This document shows positions 43,666-52,420 of a stretch of 64,000 nucleotides of DNA, one piece after another. Position numbers and translations under genes: made by a program. This DNA comes from an uncultured Bacteriovoracaceae bacterium (GTDB taxonomy: Bacteria > Bdellovibrionota > Bacteriovoracia > Bacteriovoracales > Bacteriovoracaceae). The stretch is taken from assembly GCA_950054155.1 (NCBI GenBank), contig CATLOT010000003.1, positions 1-64,000 of the forward strand. Reading direction: 5' to 3'. Under the pieces are notes generated by a model that worked only from the letters and a program-made list of their open reading frames with translations, was not told where the DNA came from and made no database searches. Each line of letters begins with the position of its first letter. The stretch's first letter is position 1.

Positions 43666-44178
43666 ATGAAATCATATTCCAATAAAACACGCTTTCTTAT
43701 TTTTATCCCCACCGTTTTTATTCTTATCGCTTTTGATCAGATGACGAAGATTTGGGCGGTAGAGACTCTAAAAGGTCACCTCCCGCGCCAGTACTTCTTT
43801 GGGATGGCCCAACTCACTTATGCTGAAAATACCGGAGCATGGGGAAACCTTGGCGGAAATTGGGACGAGCCCTATCGCTCCCTCTTTCTCATTTTCTTGC
43901 CTATTATTGTTCTGGTCGCCTTTTCTCTCTTCGCCCTCTTTAGCAAGAAAATAAATAAATTAGAATTTTGGTCCTATTGCCTCATCGCTGCAGGCGGTGC
44001 TGGAAACCTTATTGACCGTATCCGCTTTAACTTCGTTGTGGACTTCCTCTATCTTGGAATAAAGCGACCTTTTGAAACCAATATTTTCAATATCGCCGAT
44101 GTGGTAATTATGACGGGCTTTGGTTTTATGCTTCTCAATATGTATCAAGACTGGCGTTCTAAAAAAATTGTGGCCTAA
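43666..44178 (+). CDS. lspA: Lipoprotein signal peptidase
   Basis: 170 residues with four membrane helices. Conserved LspA motifs: DQMTKIWAV, AENTGAWGNLG, GGAGNLIDRI with one catalytic Asp, and FNIADVVI with the other. It removes signal peptides from the many lipoproteins predicted in this window. It overlaps the convergent hydrolase gene by 20 bases. Confidence 0.93.
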   Translation: MKSYSNKTRFLIFIPTVFILIAFDQMTKIWAVETLKGHLPRQYFFGMAQLTYAENTGAWGNLGGNWDEPYRSLFLIFLPIIVLVAFSLFALFSKKINKLEFWSYCLIAAGGAGNLIDRIRFNFVVDFLYLGIKRPFETNIFNIADVVIMTGFGFMLLNMYQDWRSKKIVA

Positions 44179-45145
44179 CAGTTACACCAAAAGTCGGTGC
44201 ATGAAACTCTCCTTTTAGCTCCCTCTCTTCTTTAAGATGCTCAAGAGTTTTTCTCGGAGTATAGACCCCTTCATCCGTAAGCTGAAAGGTTTCAAAGTGA
44301 ATACCTACTGAATAAAGGCTTTCAAGATCATGATGGGCCTGGATCGCTTCTCTAGGATTCATATGCTGATCTTTCATAAACCAGCGAGGCTCATAAGCAC
44401 CAATGGGAAGGAAAGCGATATCGACCCTTCCTCTCTTTTCTTTAATTTCTTTAAAAAAGCGGCCATAGCCGGTATCACCCGCAAAATAGACATGCCTGCC
44501 TTCTTTTGCCACTTCTTTTAAAGAAAAACCTCCCCAAAGAGTCATCCTCTTATCAAAGAGACCTCGCGCACTCCAGTGCTGGGCAGGAACAAAGGAAAAG
44601 GACAGCCCCTCTCTTTCAAAGCCTTCCCACCAATCAAGTTCTCTATAATGATCAAGACCTTCACTCTTAAGAAGCTCCCCATTTCTTAAGCCGACAACAA
44701 TTAAGGGATTGCTTTTAAGCTTAAGCCTTTTAAGGGTTTCAAGATCAAGATGATCATAGTGATTATGGCTAATCAAAACGATATCAATAGGAGGAAGATC
44801 TTCAAAGCGCACCCCGGGAAGGCGTACCCTCTGTGGGCCAAGCCAACTCACAGGAGAAACGCGCTTTGAGTAGACGGGATCTGTGAGAATATTTAGCCCA
44901 TGCCATTGAATGAGCACACTCGCGTGATTGATAACGGTATAAGAAAGTTCCTCACTACGCTCGTGAGGGATTTTATATTGCTCAGACTCTATCCACTCGG
45001 GCCAGCTTTCTTTATTGGTGCTTAAGCGCCATTTTATAATGTCTAAGAGGCTCTTATCTGCAAAAGGTTCGATATTTTGAAAGCGCTCATTCTGACTCGA
45101 GCAGCCCATTAAAAGGACTAACAGGGCAAGTTTTAAAGTGTTCAT
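44159..45145 (-). CDS. MBL-fold lipoprotein hydrolase, NAPE-PLD-like
   Basis: 328 residues with lipobox LLMGC (Cys15). The metallo-beta-lactamase fold has SHNHYDHLD (HxHxDH), an AGDTGYG Asp, and late HFETF, as in the NAPE-phospholipase D/UlaG-related group (VLIQWHGLNILTDPV is also typical). It probably hydrolyses a phosphodiester such as a phospholipid in the envelope. Confidence 0.8.
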   Translation of the reverse strand: MNTLKLALLVLLMGCSSQNERFQNIEPFADKSLLDIIKWRLSTNKESWPEWIESEQYKIPHERSEELSYTVINHASVLIQWHGLNILTDPVYSKRVSPVSWLGPQRVRLPGVRFEDLPPIDIVLISHNHYDHLDLETLKRLKLKSNPLIVVGLRNGELLKSEGLDHYRELDWWEGFEREGLSFSFVPAQHWSARGLFDKRMTLWGGFSLKEVAKEGRHVYFAGDTGYGRFFKEIKEKRGRVDIAFLPIGAYEPRWFMKDQHMNPREAIQAHHDLESLYSVGIHFETFQLTDEGVYTPRKTLEHLKEERELKGEFHAPTFGVTVRPQFF

Positions 45146-45202
45146 GACTCTGATTTTAGCTCTCCCGATAAGTTGAGCGAATAAATTTCACACGGTGTCT
45201 AT

Positions 45203-45248
45203 AATTTAAACACTTTTAGGCCTGATCGGTAAATCTAAGTGTTTAATT
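45203..45248. promoter_or_regulatory. Inverted repeat in a divergent spacer
   Basis: AATTTAAACACTT (45203-45215) and AAGTGTTTAATT (45237-45248) pair over 12 bp with one bulge. It sits between the divergent hydrolase and 168-residue membrane protein genes, so it could be an operator or an mRNA leader hairpin. Confidence 0.45.
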
Positions 45249-45315
45249 TCCCATTCTTTTTTTGGCATCAAGATTGAATATAAATAGGCAGAGAGAATTA
45301 AAAAAGGAACACACC

Positions 45316-45822
45316 ATGGATTACCAAATTGTAAAAGCAAGAAAAGCCGCAAGCCTAGCAATGAGAAGGGCGAATCGGGATAATAAGAATAGTCCCGAAG
45401 TGTGGAAGAAGAAACAGTACCAAATGCGTGAATACCGTAAAATGGTTAACGCAAAGAAAGCAAGCAAACAAAAGAAGCTTGACGATGATTATAGCAAGTA
45501 TATCGAATGGGCTATTCTCGCGACGATCGGACTTGCTGTTCTTAGTGTAAGTCATCCTCAGGTGAGTGTACTTGCCGTTATTTTTGCCATCCTTATTGTT
45601 GCTGCCATTATGGATACTAAAATTAAGGCCAATACTCAAAAGCAACAAAAAGAAGCGGATGAGAGAATGGAGAAATTAGTAAGACTTGTTCAAAATGAAA
45701 AGAAGGCAGGCCCAGCCATTGAAGTTAAGTCTAGCCGTAAAAAAGTTGACTCGATTTGTGATCTTACGATTGTCAAAGTTGCTCCGCCTGTTGAGGAGTT
45801 TCCTTACAAGCAAATTCAGTAA
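45316..45822 (+). CDS. Hypothetical membrane protein
   Basis: 168 residues from ATG 45316 (AAGGA upstream); the frame is open from 45262. A very basic N-terminal region (many Lys/Arg, residues 5-55), two adjacent membrane helices (about 67-98) and a charged C-terminal tail. No family recognised. The basic N-terminus on the cytoplasmic side could bind nucleic acid or lipid headgroups. Confidence 0.6.
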   Translation: MDYQIVKARKAASLAMRRANRDNKNSPEVWKKKQYQMREYRKMVNAKKASKQKKLDDDYSKYIEWAILATIGLAVLSVSHPQVSVLAVIFAILIVAAIMDTKIKANTQKQQKEADERMEKLVRLVQNEKKAGPAIEVKSSRKKVDSICDLTIVKVAPPVEEFPYKQIQ

Positions 45823-45825
45823 GAC

Positions 45826-48207
45826 CTATAAACTAAAAGGTTTAAGAATAAGTGTCTGATGAGGATGTCTTTTGACATCCTCTATTTTCATCCATTGATC
45901 TCGATACTTCCCAGAGAGAAATAACTCAAATTGATCATCATAAAATTCACTATTAAAGTGGCCGACATTTCCAGTAGGTAACACGTTTAGGGAATGCTCA
46001 GGCTTTGCCATGTCGATAAGTCTCCTCACGCTCGGTCCTAGGGTAACATTAAAGCGATCTGTGTACCGAGGATAGCTCATATTATCAACTTGTGAGAAGC
46101 TCCCCCCCGCAGGTGCAGGGCCAGTGTTAAAAATAAGATTGAGGGGCTTCACTTTGCCAAGAGGGTGCTCAACTTCAAGAGTATGCAGTTTTCCCCATTG
46201 CCACCTACGAATATCATCGCCAAACTTCTCCCTCAAACTCTTTAGAGTTTCTCGGTAAGCAAGTTTGATCATCTCCTTTCGCCCTTCCTTTTCAGGTGTT
46301 CTGATGTCATCCCAAAGTTGATGATCCCTTTGGTAGAGAAAAGTCTTAAAGAAATTCCAACCATCAGCAACTTTATTAAAGGCAATAAAACGATCTTCCC
46401 CAAGCTCATCAATGAGGGCGACCTTTGATAGCTTTAAAACCCACATATGATAAAGGGTTGCTCCAATACTCGTTTTATCACTCTCCCCTTTCCACTTTCT
46501 TAAGATTGTCATGACCTCCTTATCAAAGTCAGACTCAGCAGTATGCTCACTCAGAAGCTCCGTGACCATAGCAGGGCCGATTGAGGAATGCTGATCATTT
46601 TGAATGGCTTTTAATCCTTCTAGGCCCCACTTTTCTTGGCGAGAGAGGAGCTCTTCAATTCTGACAAAGCGCTCTCCCGGTTGCCAGTAACCATCTATGG
46701 GAAGGTCTCCCTGATAGTCAGGCCGATAATTAGCTGTAACAATAATCCCACTCTTGGGATTCACCAGGCCTGGGTTTTCTTTTATGGTAAAGTAACGCTC
46801 GTACTCATGCTTTCCACTCCATCCCTCAAGAATTTGATTCCCTTTAAAACCTCGTCTGAGAGGAACTTTCCCCATTACACGCCAAGCAATATTTCCTTCA
46901 CTGTCAGCCCAGCTAATACTAAGACCAGGTGCTCCCGCATGCTTAAGCGCTTCATCAAAATCAGCTAACTTCTTTGAGCGACTCATTTTATAAAAGGCCG
47001 TTGAAACATCGTTTTCAGGGTGATGATACGACCACTTAAGGGCAATATTTTTGCCCTTAACACCGTACTTAGAATTATCGAGTAGAGGTCCATGAGGCGT
47101 TAAACTGACCTCAATTGTGTGGTCTTTTTGACCTTTGACTTTGATAACCTGCTTTTCGCTCTTTAAAGGGACCCATTCATTCTTATAAAGAACCTCTCCC
47201 TTTTCATTTATCTTTTCCTCATAGAGATCAAGGTCATCCATCTCTGACATCGTCACGGCCCACGCTCTGTCCTTACTATGGCCCATGGAAGCAAAGGGAA
47301 CGACAGGAACATAATGGCCATAGATTTCAAATGTTGGACTCTTCAGGTGAGCTTCATACCAAACGGCAGGATTAGAAAAAGCAACATGGGGATCATTTGC
47401 TAAGAGCGGCTTACCACTCTTAGATCTTTTAGATGAAACTACCCAACTATTACTCCCATGAAAGAGTCCGAGATAATCCCTGAAATAGTCATGAGCTCTG
47501 AGAAGATCTTTATACCATTTTTGCTCGCCTGCCCTGTAGCTCACTTTCCTTTGTTCTTGAATTCTATTTTGATCATTGCGGTCTCTAAGCCACATCTCCT
47601 TCACCGTCTCCTCAGGAAGGCTATTGAGAAGGTCCGTATGCAAAGCATCTGTAATTAATCCCTCGGCAAAACTTAGAGCAAGGTATCCACTTGCGGCCAT
47701 AGCCTCTTGCGGACTAAACGGCCTTGGTCTGTAGCCTAAGATCTTAAACTCAAGAGGAAGAGGCTGAGTTTCCATATACTGATGAACCCCATCAAAGAAA
47801 GCTTCCATAAGCGCAATCATTTTAGGATCTAACCGATGAAAGTTATCTTTCCAAAAGTCATCCATATGGGCCCGAATACGAAGCTTACGCAGAAGAATAT
47901 CGAATTCAAGGGTCTTCTCCCCTAAGACTTCGCTTAGTTGACCGTTTGCAATTCTCCTTATAAGGTCCATTTGAAAGAGGCGATCACTCGCCATGACCCA
48001 ACCAAAAGCTCGATGAAGGTCCAATTCATTTTGCGCTTCAATATGAGGAATCCCCCACTTGTCACGAGTGACACTAACCTTGTCTTTTAGATTCTTTAGA
48101 GCGATTTCTCCTTCATAAACGGGGAGGAGACTTTTTGGGTAAAAGTAAATAAAAGAACTTACTCCCAGAACAAGAGCAAGAAAACTAAATAGGATTACTT
48201 TCTTCAT
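45826..48207 (-). CDS. Penicillin acylase family N-terminal-nucleophile hydrolase
   Basis: 793 residues, typical length. N-terminal membrane anchor/signal (about 1-20), then DKWGIPHIEAQNELDLHRAFGW of the A chain. The expected autoprocessing site is at GSNSWVV (near residue 247), where Ser becomes the N-terminal nucleophile. It hydrolyses amide bonds of acyl compounds such as acyl-homoserine lactones or beta-lactams in the periplasm; quorum quenching is possible but unproven. Confidence 0.88.
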   Translation of the reverse strand: MKKVILFSFLALVLGVSSFIYFYPKSLLPVYEGEIALKNLKDKVSVTRDKWGIPHIEAQNELDLHRAFGWVMASDRLFQMDLIRRIANGQLSEVLGEKTLEFDILLRKLRIRAHMDDFWKDNFHRLDPKMIALMEAFFDGVHQYMETQPLPLEFKILGYRPRPFSPQEAMAASGYLALSFAEGLITDALHTDLLNSLPEETVKEMWLRDRNDQNRIQEQRKVSYRAGEQKWYKDLLRAHDYFRDYLGLFHGSNSWVVSSKRSKSGKPLLANDPHVAFSNPAVWYEAHLKSPTFEIYGHYVPVVPFASMGHSKDRAWAVTMSEMDDLDLYEEKINEKGEVLYKNEWVPLKSEKQVIKVKGQKDHTIEVSLTPHGPLLDNSKYGVKGKNIALKWSYHHPENDVSTAFYKMSRSKKLADFDEALKHAGAPGLSISWADSEGNIAWRVMGKVPLRRGFKGNQILEGWSGKHEYERYFTIKENPGLVNPKSGIIVTANYRPDYQGDLPIDGYWQPGERFVRIEELLSRQEKWGLEGLKAIQNDQHSSIGPAMVTELLSEHTAESDFDKEVMTILRKWKGESDKTSIGATLYHMWVLKLSKVALIDELGEDRFIAFNKVADGWNFFKTFLYQRDHQLWDDIRTPEKEGRKEMIKLAYRETLKSLREKFGDDIRRWQWGKLHTLEVEHPLGKVKPLNLIFNTGPAPAGGSFSQVDNMSYPRYTDRFNVTLGPSVRRLIDMAKPEHSLNVLPTGNVGHFNSEFYDDQFELFLSGKYRDQWMKIEDVKRHPHQTLILKPFSL

Positions 48208-48313
48208 GACGACCTTTCTAAACTGATTTCCTTTTTAATCTACCATTTATGATTTCTTATCATCCATAAAAATTTTTATTCTGTCTTTTAAGCTTTAGAG
48301 GACTATTTTACTT

Positions 48314-48322
48314 TGCTATAAT
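48314..48322 (+). promoter_or_regulatory. Extended -10 promoter, probably leaderless
   Basis: TGCTATAAT is an extended -10 box. The expected start of transcription (about 48329) is only 3-4 bases from the ATG at 48332, and no ribosome site exists, so the AraC-type mRNA is probably leaderless. Confidence 0.5.
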
Positions 48323-48331
48323 CAGCCTCGC

Positions 48332-49318
48332 ATGAACGAGAGAGACTTGAAAGAACCACGACTTTCACCATGGTTCTTTTCCCATCACTACGTTAGCTCC
48401 CTATTGCCGTTTATTGAGGAGTTTGACGTCGAAACTGATCACCTATTAGCTTCGTCTTATATAAGCTCAGGCAAAGCCATACCCTTTGATGTCATTTTTA
48501 AGAGCTGCTTTGATTTTAAAATCGACAATTTAGATATCAGTAAGACACCATGCTTTAGAAACTCTTATGGCACATGGGATGAAATTGCGAAACTCTGTGC
48601 TACTCCTGAAAAGTTAATTAAGACTCTCGAAAGCCAAAGAGCTTTTTTCAATCCCCTCCACTATTTTCAGCTTCATGATGAAGCAATTGATTTTATCAAA
48701 AGCCCCTGGTCACCTCTTAACCAATTTCAGTTTCAAACAGAATTTTATTTTATCTTTGCGCTCTTAGAAAAATACTTCTCAGTATCAAAACTTGATTTTT
48801 TGAAAGTAAGTCCAGGCCTCATTCGCATAGCTAGGCTTAAAGACTTTCATCATAATTCACAGGCCAACAGCTTCTTGCTCGATAAGAAGATTAAAGACTT
48901 TAAGCTTGAGGAAACAATTGGTGTTGATAAAAATCATTTTGAAAACCCCATCGTCAACGATGTTGTAAGTTCTCTTCAAAACTTTGCTCTCTACTCTGAC
49001 CTTCCTCTTGTTGAGGTGGCTCAATCCCTAAACTTATCGAAGCGAACGCTGCAAAGAAGGCTAGACGAAGCTGATCATCAGTTCACCGACCTTAAGAAAA
49101 TGACAAGAAAAGTTTTGGCCCATCAACTTTTGACGACCACGAATATGCCAATCAATGAAGTTTCCCAACGAGTGGGTTTCGCTGAGCCAAGTGTGTTTAC
49201 GAAGTTTATGAAAGAGTGGAGCGGTCACTCCCCTCTTAGTTATAAGAATTTAAAATTTAAGAAGGCCCAGAGCTTGAGTCTGTCTCCTTTGGATATTCAC
49301 TTAGATAATAATCAATAG
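48332..49318 (+). CDS. AraC-family transcriptional regulator
   Basis: 328 residues. The last ~100 residues form an AraC double HTH: PLVEVAQSLNLSKRTLQRRL, then MPINEVSQRVGFAEPSVFTKF and the WSGHSPLSYK end. The N-terminal ~200 residues resemble the Arabinose_bd-like domain of the OruR/ArgR-type subfamily; the ligand is unknown. Divergent from the penicillin acylase gene, a likely target. The 3' end overlaps the convergent XRE gene by 62 bases. Confidence 0.82.
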   Translation: MNERDLKEPRLSPWFFSHHYVSSLLPFIEEFDVETDHLLASSYISSGKAIPFDVIFKSCFDFKIDNLDISKTPCFRNSYGTWDEIAKLCATPEKLIKTLESQRAFFNPLHYFQLHDEAIDFIKSPWSPLNQFQFQTEFYFIFALLEKYFSVSKLDFLKVSPGLIRIARLKDFHHNSQANSFLLDKKIKDFKLEETIGVDKNHFENPIVNDVVSSLQNFALYSDLPLVEVAQSLNLSKRTLQRRLDEADHQFTDLKKMTRKVLAHQLLTTTNMPINEVSQRVGFAEPSVFTKFMKEWSGHSPLSYKNLKFKKAQSLSLSPLDIHLDNNQ

Positions 49319-49553
49319 TTTCTTCGTAATCTTTGAGAAAGGCATTTTTAAGTTCGTTTTTATCGATGTCGAGAACCTCGATAAATTTACTCATTCCCTT
49401 TAAAGGAATAGAACATAGTCCTCTTTCGAGATTTGAGATAAACTGCCCATTCTTATACCCAAGTGCTTCGCTCAATTTACCTTGTGAATACTTCTTGGGG
49501 TGTTCTTGTCTCTTCAGTTTCACTAAATTCGCCACATTCATAAATGTTCGCAT
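49257..49553 (-). CDS. XRE-family helix-turn-helix protein
   Basis: 98 residues. HTH near residues 21-45 (YSQGKLSEALGYKNGQFISNLERG) in the Cro/C1 style, with a charged C-terminal tail. AGGTG lies before the ATG at 49553. The last 62 bases are antisense to the AraC-type gene, which could make the two transcripts interfere. Confidence 0.75.
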   Translation of the reverse strand: MRTFMNVANLVKLKRQEHPKKYSQGKLSEALGYKNGQFISNLERGLCSIPLKGMSKFIEVLDIDKNELKNAFLKDYEETIDYYLSEYPKETDSSSGPS

Positions 49554-49739
49554 TTATTCACCTTTAGCTATGCAATCTTAAATAGTTATTAAGATCATTA
49601 TCCTCTATTCATCTTTTAATGCGTTGGTAATAGGTGCCAAAATAAATCCCTATTAAGTGAAAATTCGCCCCTTTTGCCTCAATGCAACTTACTGTTAAAA
49701 TAGGAGGACTTAATTTTTAAAATACTTTGAAGGTATCAA

Positions 49740-50750
49740 ATGGATGAAGAAGTCTTAGGCGAATTTAAAATTGAAGCGGAAGAGATGCTTGTCGAGTCTG
49801 AAGACTTTCTCCTCAATATTGATAGAGGGGAATCTTTTGAAGAAAACTTCAATGGTATTTTTCGTGCTTTTCACAGCCTAAAAGGGGCTGCGGGAATGTT
49901 TGAAATTGAGGATCTTCAAGCCTTTATGCATAAAATTGAAACTCAATTTGAATCCCTTCGAGATGAGGGCACGATGAGCTCTCTGCAAATTGATTATTTT
50001 CTCAAAGCAGTCGATAGTGCCCGTAAAATCTTAGATGGAGAAGACCCCATCGTCGATCCGGATTCATTTGATAGTCTAGGAGACCAAAATCCCGCCCCTC
50101 AAATACAGGAGCCTGCTCTAGAAGAAACCAAAGAAGAACCTAGAAAAGAAGAGACCCAAGAGAAAAAGAGTTCTGAAAGTCCAGCTATCACTAAGGCAAA
50201 AGAAAATGTCCAAAGAGCTCATGCCGACCTTGGTAAGGGCCATATCGTTATTGTCGATGATGAAGCTCCAATTTGTGACCTTCTCTCTTCAATTATTGAA
50301 AGCTATGGCTATAGCTGTACCACCTATACAGAACCTCTCAAAGCACTGGAGGCTATTACTGAAAATCCACCAACTCTGGTGTGCACAGACCTCAGTATGC
50401 CTAAACTAGACGGCTTAAGTCTTTTTAAGGCGATTCGACGCAACAAGGTGGATGTCCCTGTCATTTTTATTTCAGCCTTCGTCGACAATGAAGTTCTCAT
50501 TGAAGGGATTGAGCTTGGAGCTTCAGGCTTTCTCAGTAAACCCTTTGAAGACGCGCAAGTCATCTCTTTGATCAATCAGACGATAAAGAAAGAAGAGACG
50601 AGAAAACTCCTTAATCGCAGTCTCAACTTTATCCTCTATCAATTCAATGATCTGGATAATTACCTGCAAAAAGAAGGTAAGGAATCCCTTCGACAAAACT
50701 TAAAAAGTGAATTAAAAAATATTTTAAAATTAAAGAAGACTCTACTCTAG
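49740..50750 (+). CDS. HPt-receiver phosphorelay protein
   Basis: 336 residues. CheA-type HPt domain at the N-terminus with FRAFHSLKGAAGMF (phospho-His about 43), an acidic Glu/Lys-rich linker (115-160), and a receiver domain (HIVIVDDEAPI, phospho-Asp in LVCTDLSMPKLDG, Lys in LSKPFED). The tail after 285 is helical. It joins a phosphate donor and acceptor in one soluble protein without a kinase domain, so it must work with a separate kinase. Confidence 0.85.
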   Translation: MDEEVLGEFKIEAEEMLVESEDFLLNIDRGESFEENFNGIFRAFHSLKGAAGMFEIEDLQAFMHKIETQFESLRDEGTMSSLQIDYFLKAVDSARKILDGEDPIVDPDSFDSLGDQNPAPQIQEPALEETKEEPRKEETQEKKSSESPAITKAKENVQRAHADLGKGHIVIVDDEAPICDLLSSIIESYGYSCTTYTEPLKALEAITENPPTLVCTDLSMPKLDGLSLFKAIRRNKVDVPVIFISAFVDNEVLIEGIELGASGFLSKPFEDAQVISLINQTIKKEETRKLLNRSLNFILYQFNDLDNYLQKEGKESLRQNLKSELKNILKLKKTLL

Positions 50751-50765
50751 TTAGGAAGGCCTCTC

Positions 50766-50915
50766 ATGCAACAAAGCCCAAAAAGTTTTCGTCAGATTTT
50801 CGATATTCTCTGGTCAATTAGTCAAAATCAGGCAGGCCACAATGAAATCAACTGGGCCCGCCAGGAGTTAAGTCGCTTTATTCTAAGAGTCCTCACTCTA
50901 GGACTCTACTCTTAA
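50766..50915 (+). CDS. Possible 49-residue protein
   Basis: Open frame starting MQQSPKSFRQIF with AGGAAGG 7 bases before the ATG, 15 bases after the HPt-receiver gene. The last 10 codons coincide with a terminator-like hairpin. No family recognised; it could be a real small partner or chance. Confidence 0.35.
   Translation: MQQSPKSFRQIFDILWSISQNQAGHNEINWARQELSRFILRVLTLGLYS
50886..50907. terminator. Hairpin between convergent genes
   Basis: AGAGTCCT pairs with AGGACTCT around a six-base loop, a perfect 8-bp stem, directly before the 3' end of the serine-protease gene. Confidence 0.55.
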
Positions 50916-52294
50916 AAGTAGAACTGATTAGAAAAGCCAACAATCACCTTTTCAATGGCACTTGATTGAGAGCATTCTCCCACAAAAAACTCCTCCCACT
51001 GGGATGGTTTATCATTGGGGTAGAAATGAATGCCACAACGATCAAGAAACTTAAGCCCACCAATTGTTGATTCTCCATAGCTATAACCTAGAAATGCGAG
51101 TGGAAGACCTTCTTTAATTTCAGGAAAGTTCTTATCCGTAAAAAGACCCGCTTTAACCTGGCTTTCTTGAGCGATGAGAGGGATTCCTGTAACAGAAGTC
51201 ATCTTCGTCACATCCTCGCCTTCACAGGCATTATTGGCACAGACTTTTTCTACACGACAACGACCACCATCAGGAGAATCAACGATTTCAAAATCCTGAT
51301 CTCCTCGAACGAGAATTCCTTCGACGACCCCCGAGTCACGATTGATGACTGCTGAGCCAGAGTTTCCTCCAAAAGAATCTGTGTTGGTAACAAAGTAATT
51401 CTTAGGAGAATTATCGCGAACGTTCGCACCGTCAGCAACCTTGGCAGAAATCCCCGAGGGGTAGCCAATCATCACAAGAGCAGCGTCATTAGGGACAATG
51501 CCTGAGCTTCGTACACGAAAGAATTTTCGTCCCGTAACCGGCCGGTCAAGTTTAATAACCGCATAGTCTTGAGAATCATCCGAAGAGAGGGCTTGACTCA
51601 AAACTTCCTGGCAACGAAAGACCTTACTCTCCTCTGTCCCTTGAGCATCATCTTTAAAGTCTAAAACCCAACGGTACTCATCACACTCAAATTGAGATTG
51701 AACACAGTGACCAGCAGTGACAACAATATCTGGACCGACGAGAAATCCACTACAGCGTGATACACTTAATTCATCTTTAAAGCGCTCTCCTGGGCAAAGA
51801 CTGAAAGCCTCTCCATAGGTCTGTGAGGTAAAATTAAAGTTGGCATCCCATTCATTAGGTGAAACTTGTGCAAGAGTGGAACCAGCCCAATCCTGATAGA
51901 CCCCTGGTGAATCCATAACTTGCTCTCTATCATCATCCCCATAAATAACTTTTGGCCCAAAGAATGACTCCGTTAATTTTACCGATGAGGCTAAAGCACT
52001 TGAGGCGGTGGGTGTGAAGACAGCGGCGATCTTCTTTTGAAACTCTTCGACTTCAGCGGTGGGATTGATCATCTCACCATTATATTTACACTCAACACCT
52101 TTGTGAGAGCTCAAAAAATTACTTAAAGAATCATCAAAATTCTTGACTTCAAAAGAGCCAGCATTGGGCTTATAGAGGGATTCAAAGTTCTCTCCCATTC
52201 TTTGGTAATCAAGCACAAAAGCGTCGCTACACTCCTCTTCTTGGTCACAGGAAAAAACTAGGGGCAACACCAACAAAAGTAACCATTTCTTCAT
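50912..52294 (-). CDS. Trypsin-like serine protease lipoprotein
   Basis: 460 residues from ATG 52294 (GAAGGAG 8 bases upstream). Lipobox VFSC (about Cys16). After a ~120-residue N-terminal domain comes the S1 fold: TAGHC (His), DYAVIKLD (Asp) and FGGNSGSAV (Ser). VMIGYPSG also fits. Many cysteines suggest disulfides. A surface protease that may serve prey or nutrient digestion. Close in type to V8/glutamyl-endopeptidase-like S1 enzymes. Confidence 0.82.
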   Translation of the reverse strand: MKKWLLLLVLPLVFSCDQEEECSDAFVLDYQRMGENFESLYKPNAGSFEVKNFDDSLSNFLSSHKGVECKYNGEMINPTAEVEEFQKKIAAVFTPTASSALASSVKLTESFFGPKVIYGDDDREQVMDSPGVYQDWAGSTLAQVSPNEWDANFNFTSQTYGEAFSLCPGERFKDELSVSRCSGFLVGPDIVVTAGHCVQSQFECDEYRWVLDFKDDAQGTEESKVFRCQEVLSQALSSDDSQDYAVIKLDRPVTGRKFFRVRSSGIVPNDAALVMIGYPSGISAKVADGANVRDNSPKNYFVTNTDSFGGNSGSAVINRDSGVVEGILVRGDQDFEIVDSPDGGRCRVEKVCANNACEGEDVTKMTSVTGIPLIAQESQVKAGLFTDKNFPEIKEGLPLAFLGYSYGESTIGGLKFLDRCGIHFYPNDKPSQWEEFFVGECSQSSAIEKVIVGFSNQFYF

Positions 52295-52420
52295 AGAACA
52301 CACTCCTTCTCTGGCTCTATGGTACTGGTCATTGTGAATTCGTGCTACAGGGGCAAGGAGCTGCTAGGTGAAAACCCCTATAAATGTAAGAATTTAAGAG
52401 AGATTGAAGTGGTTTTGGTA

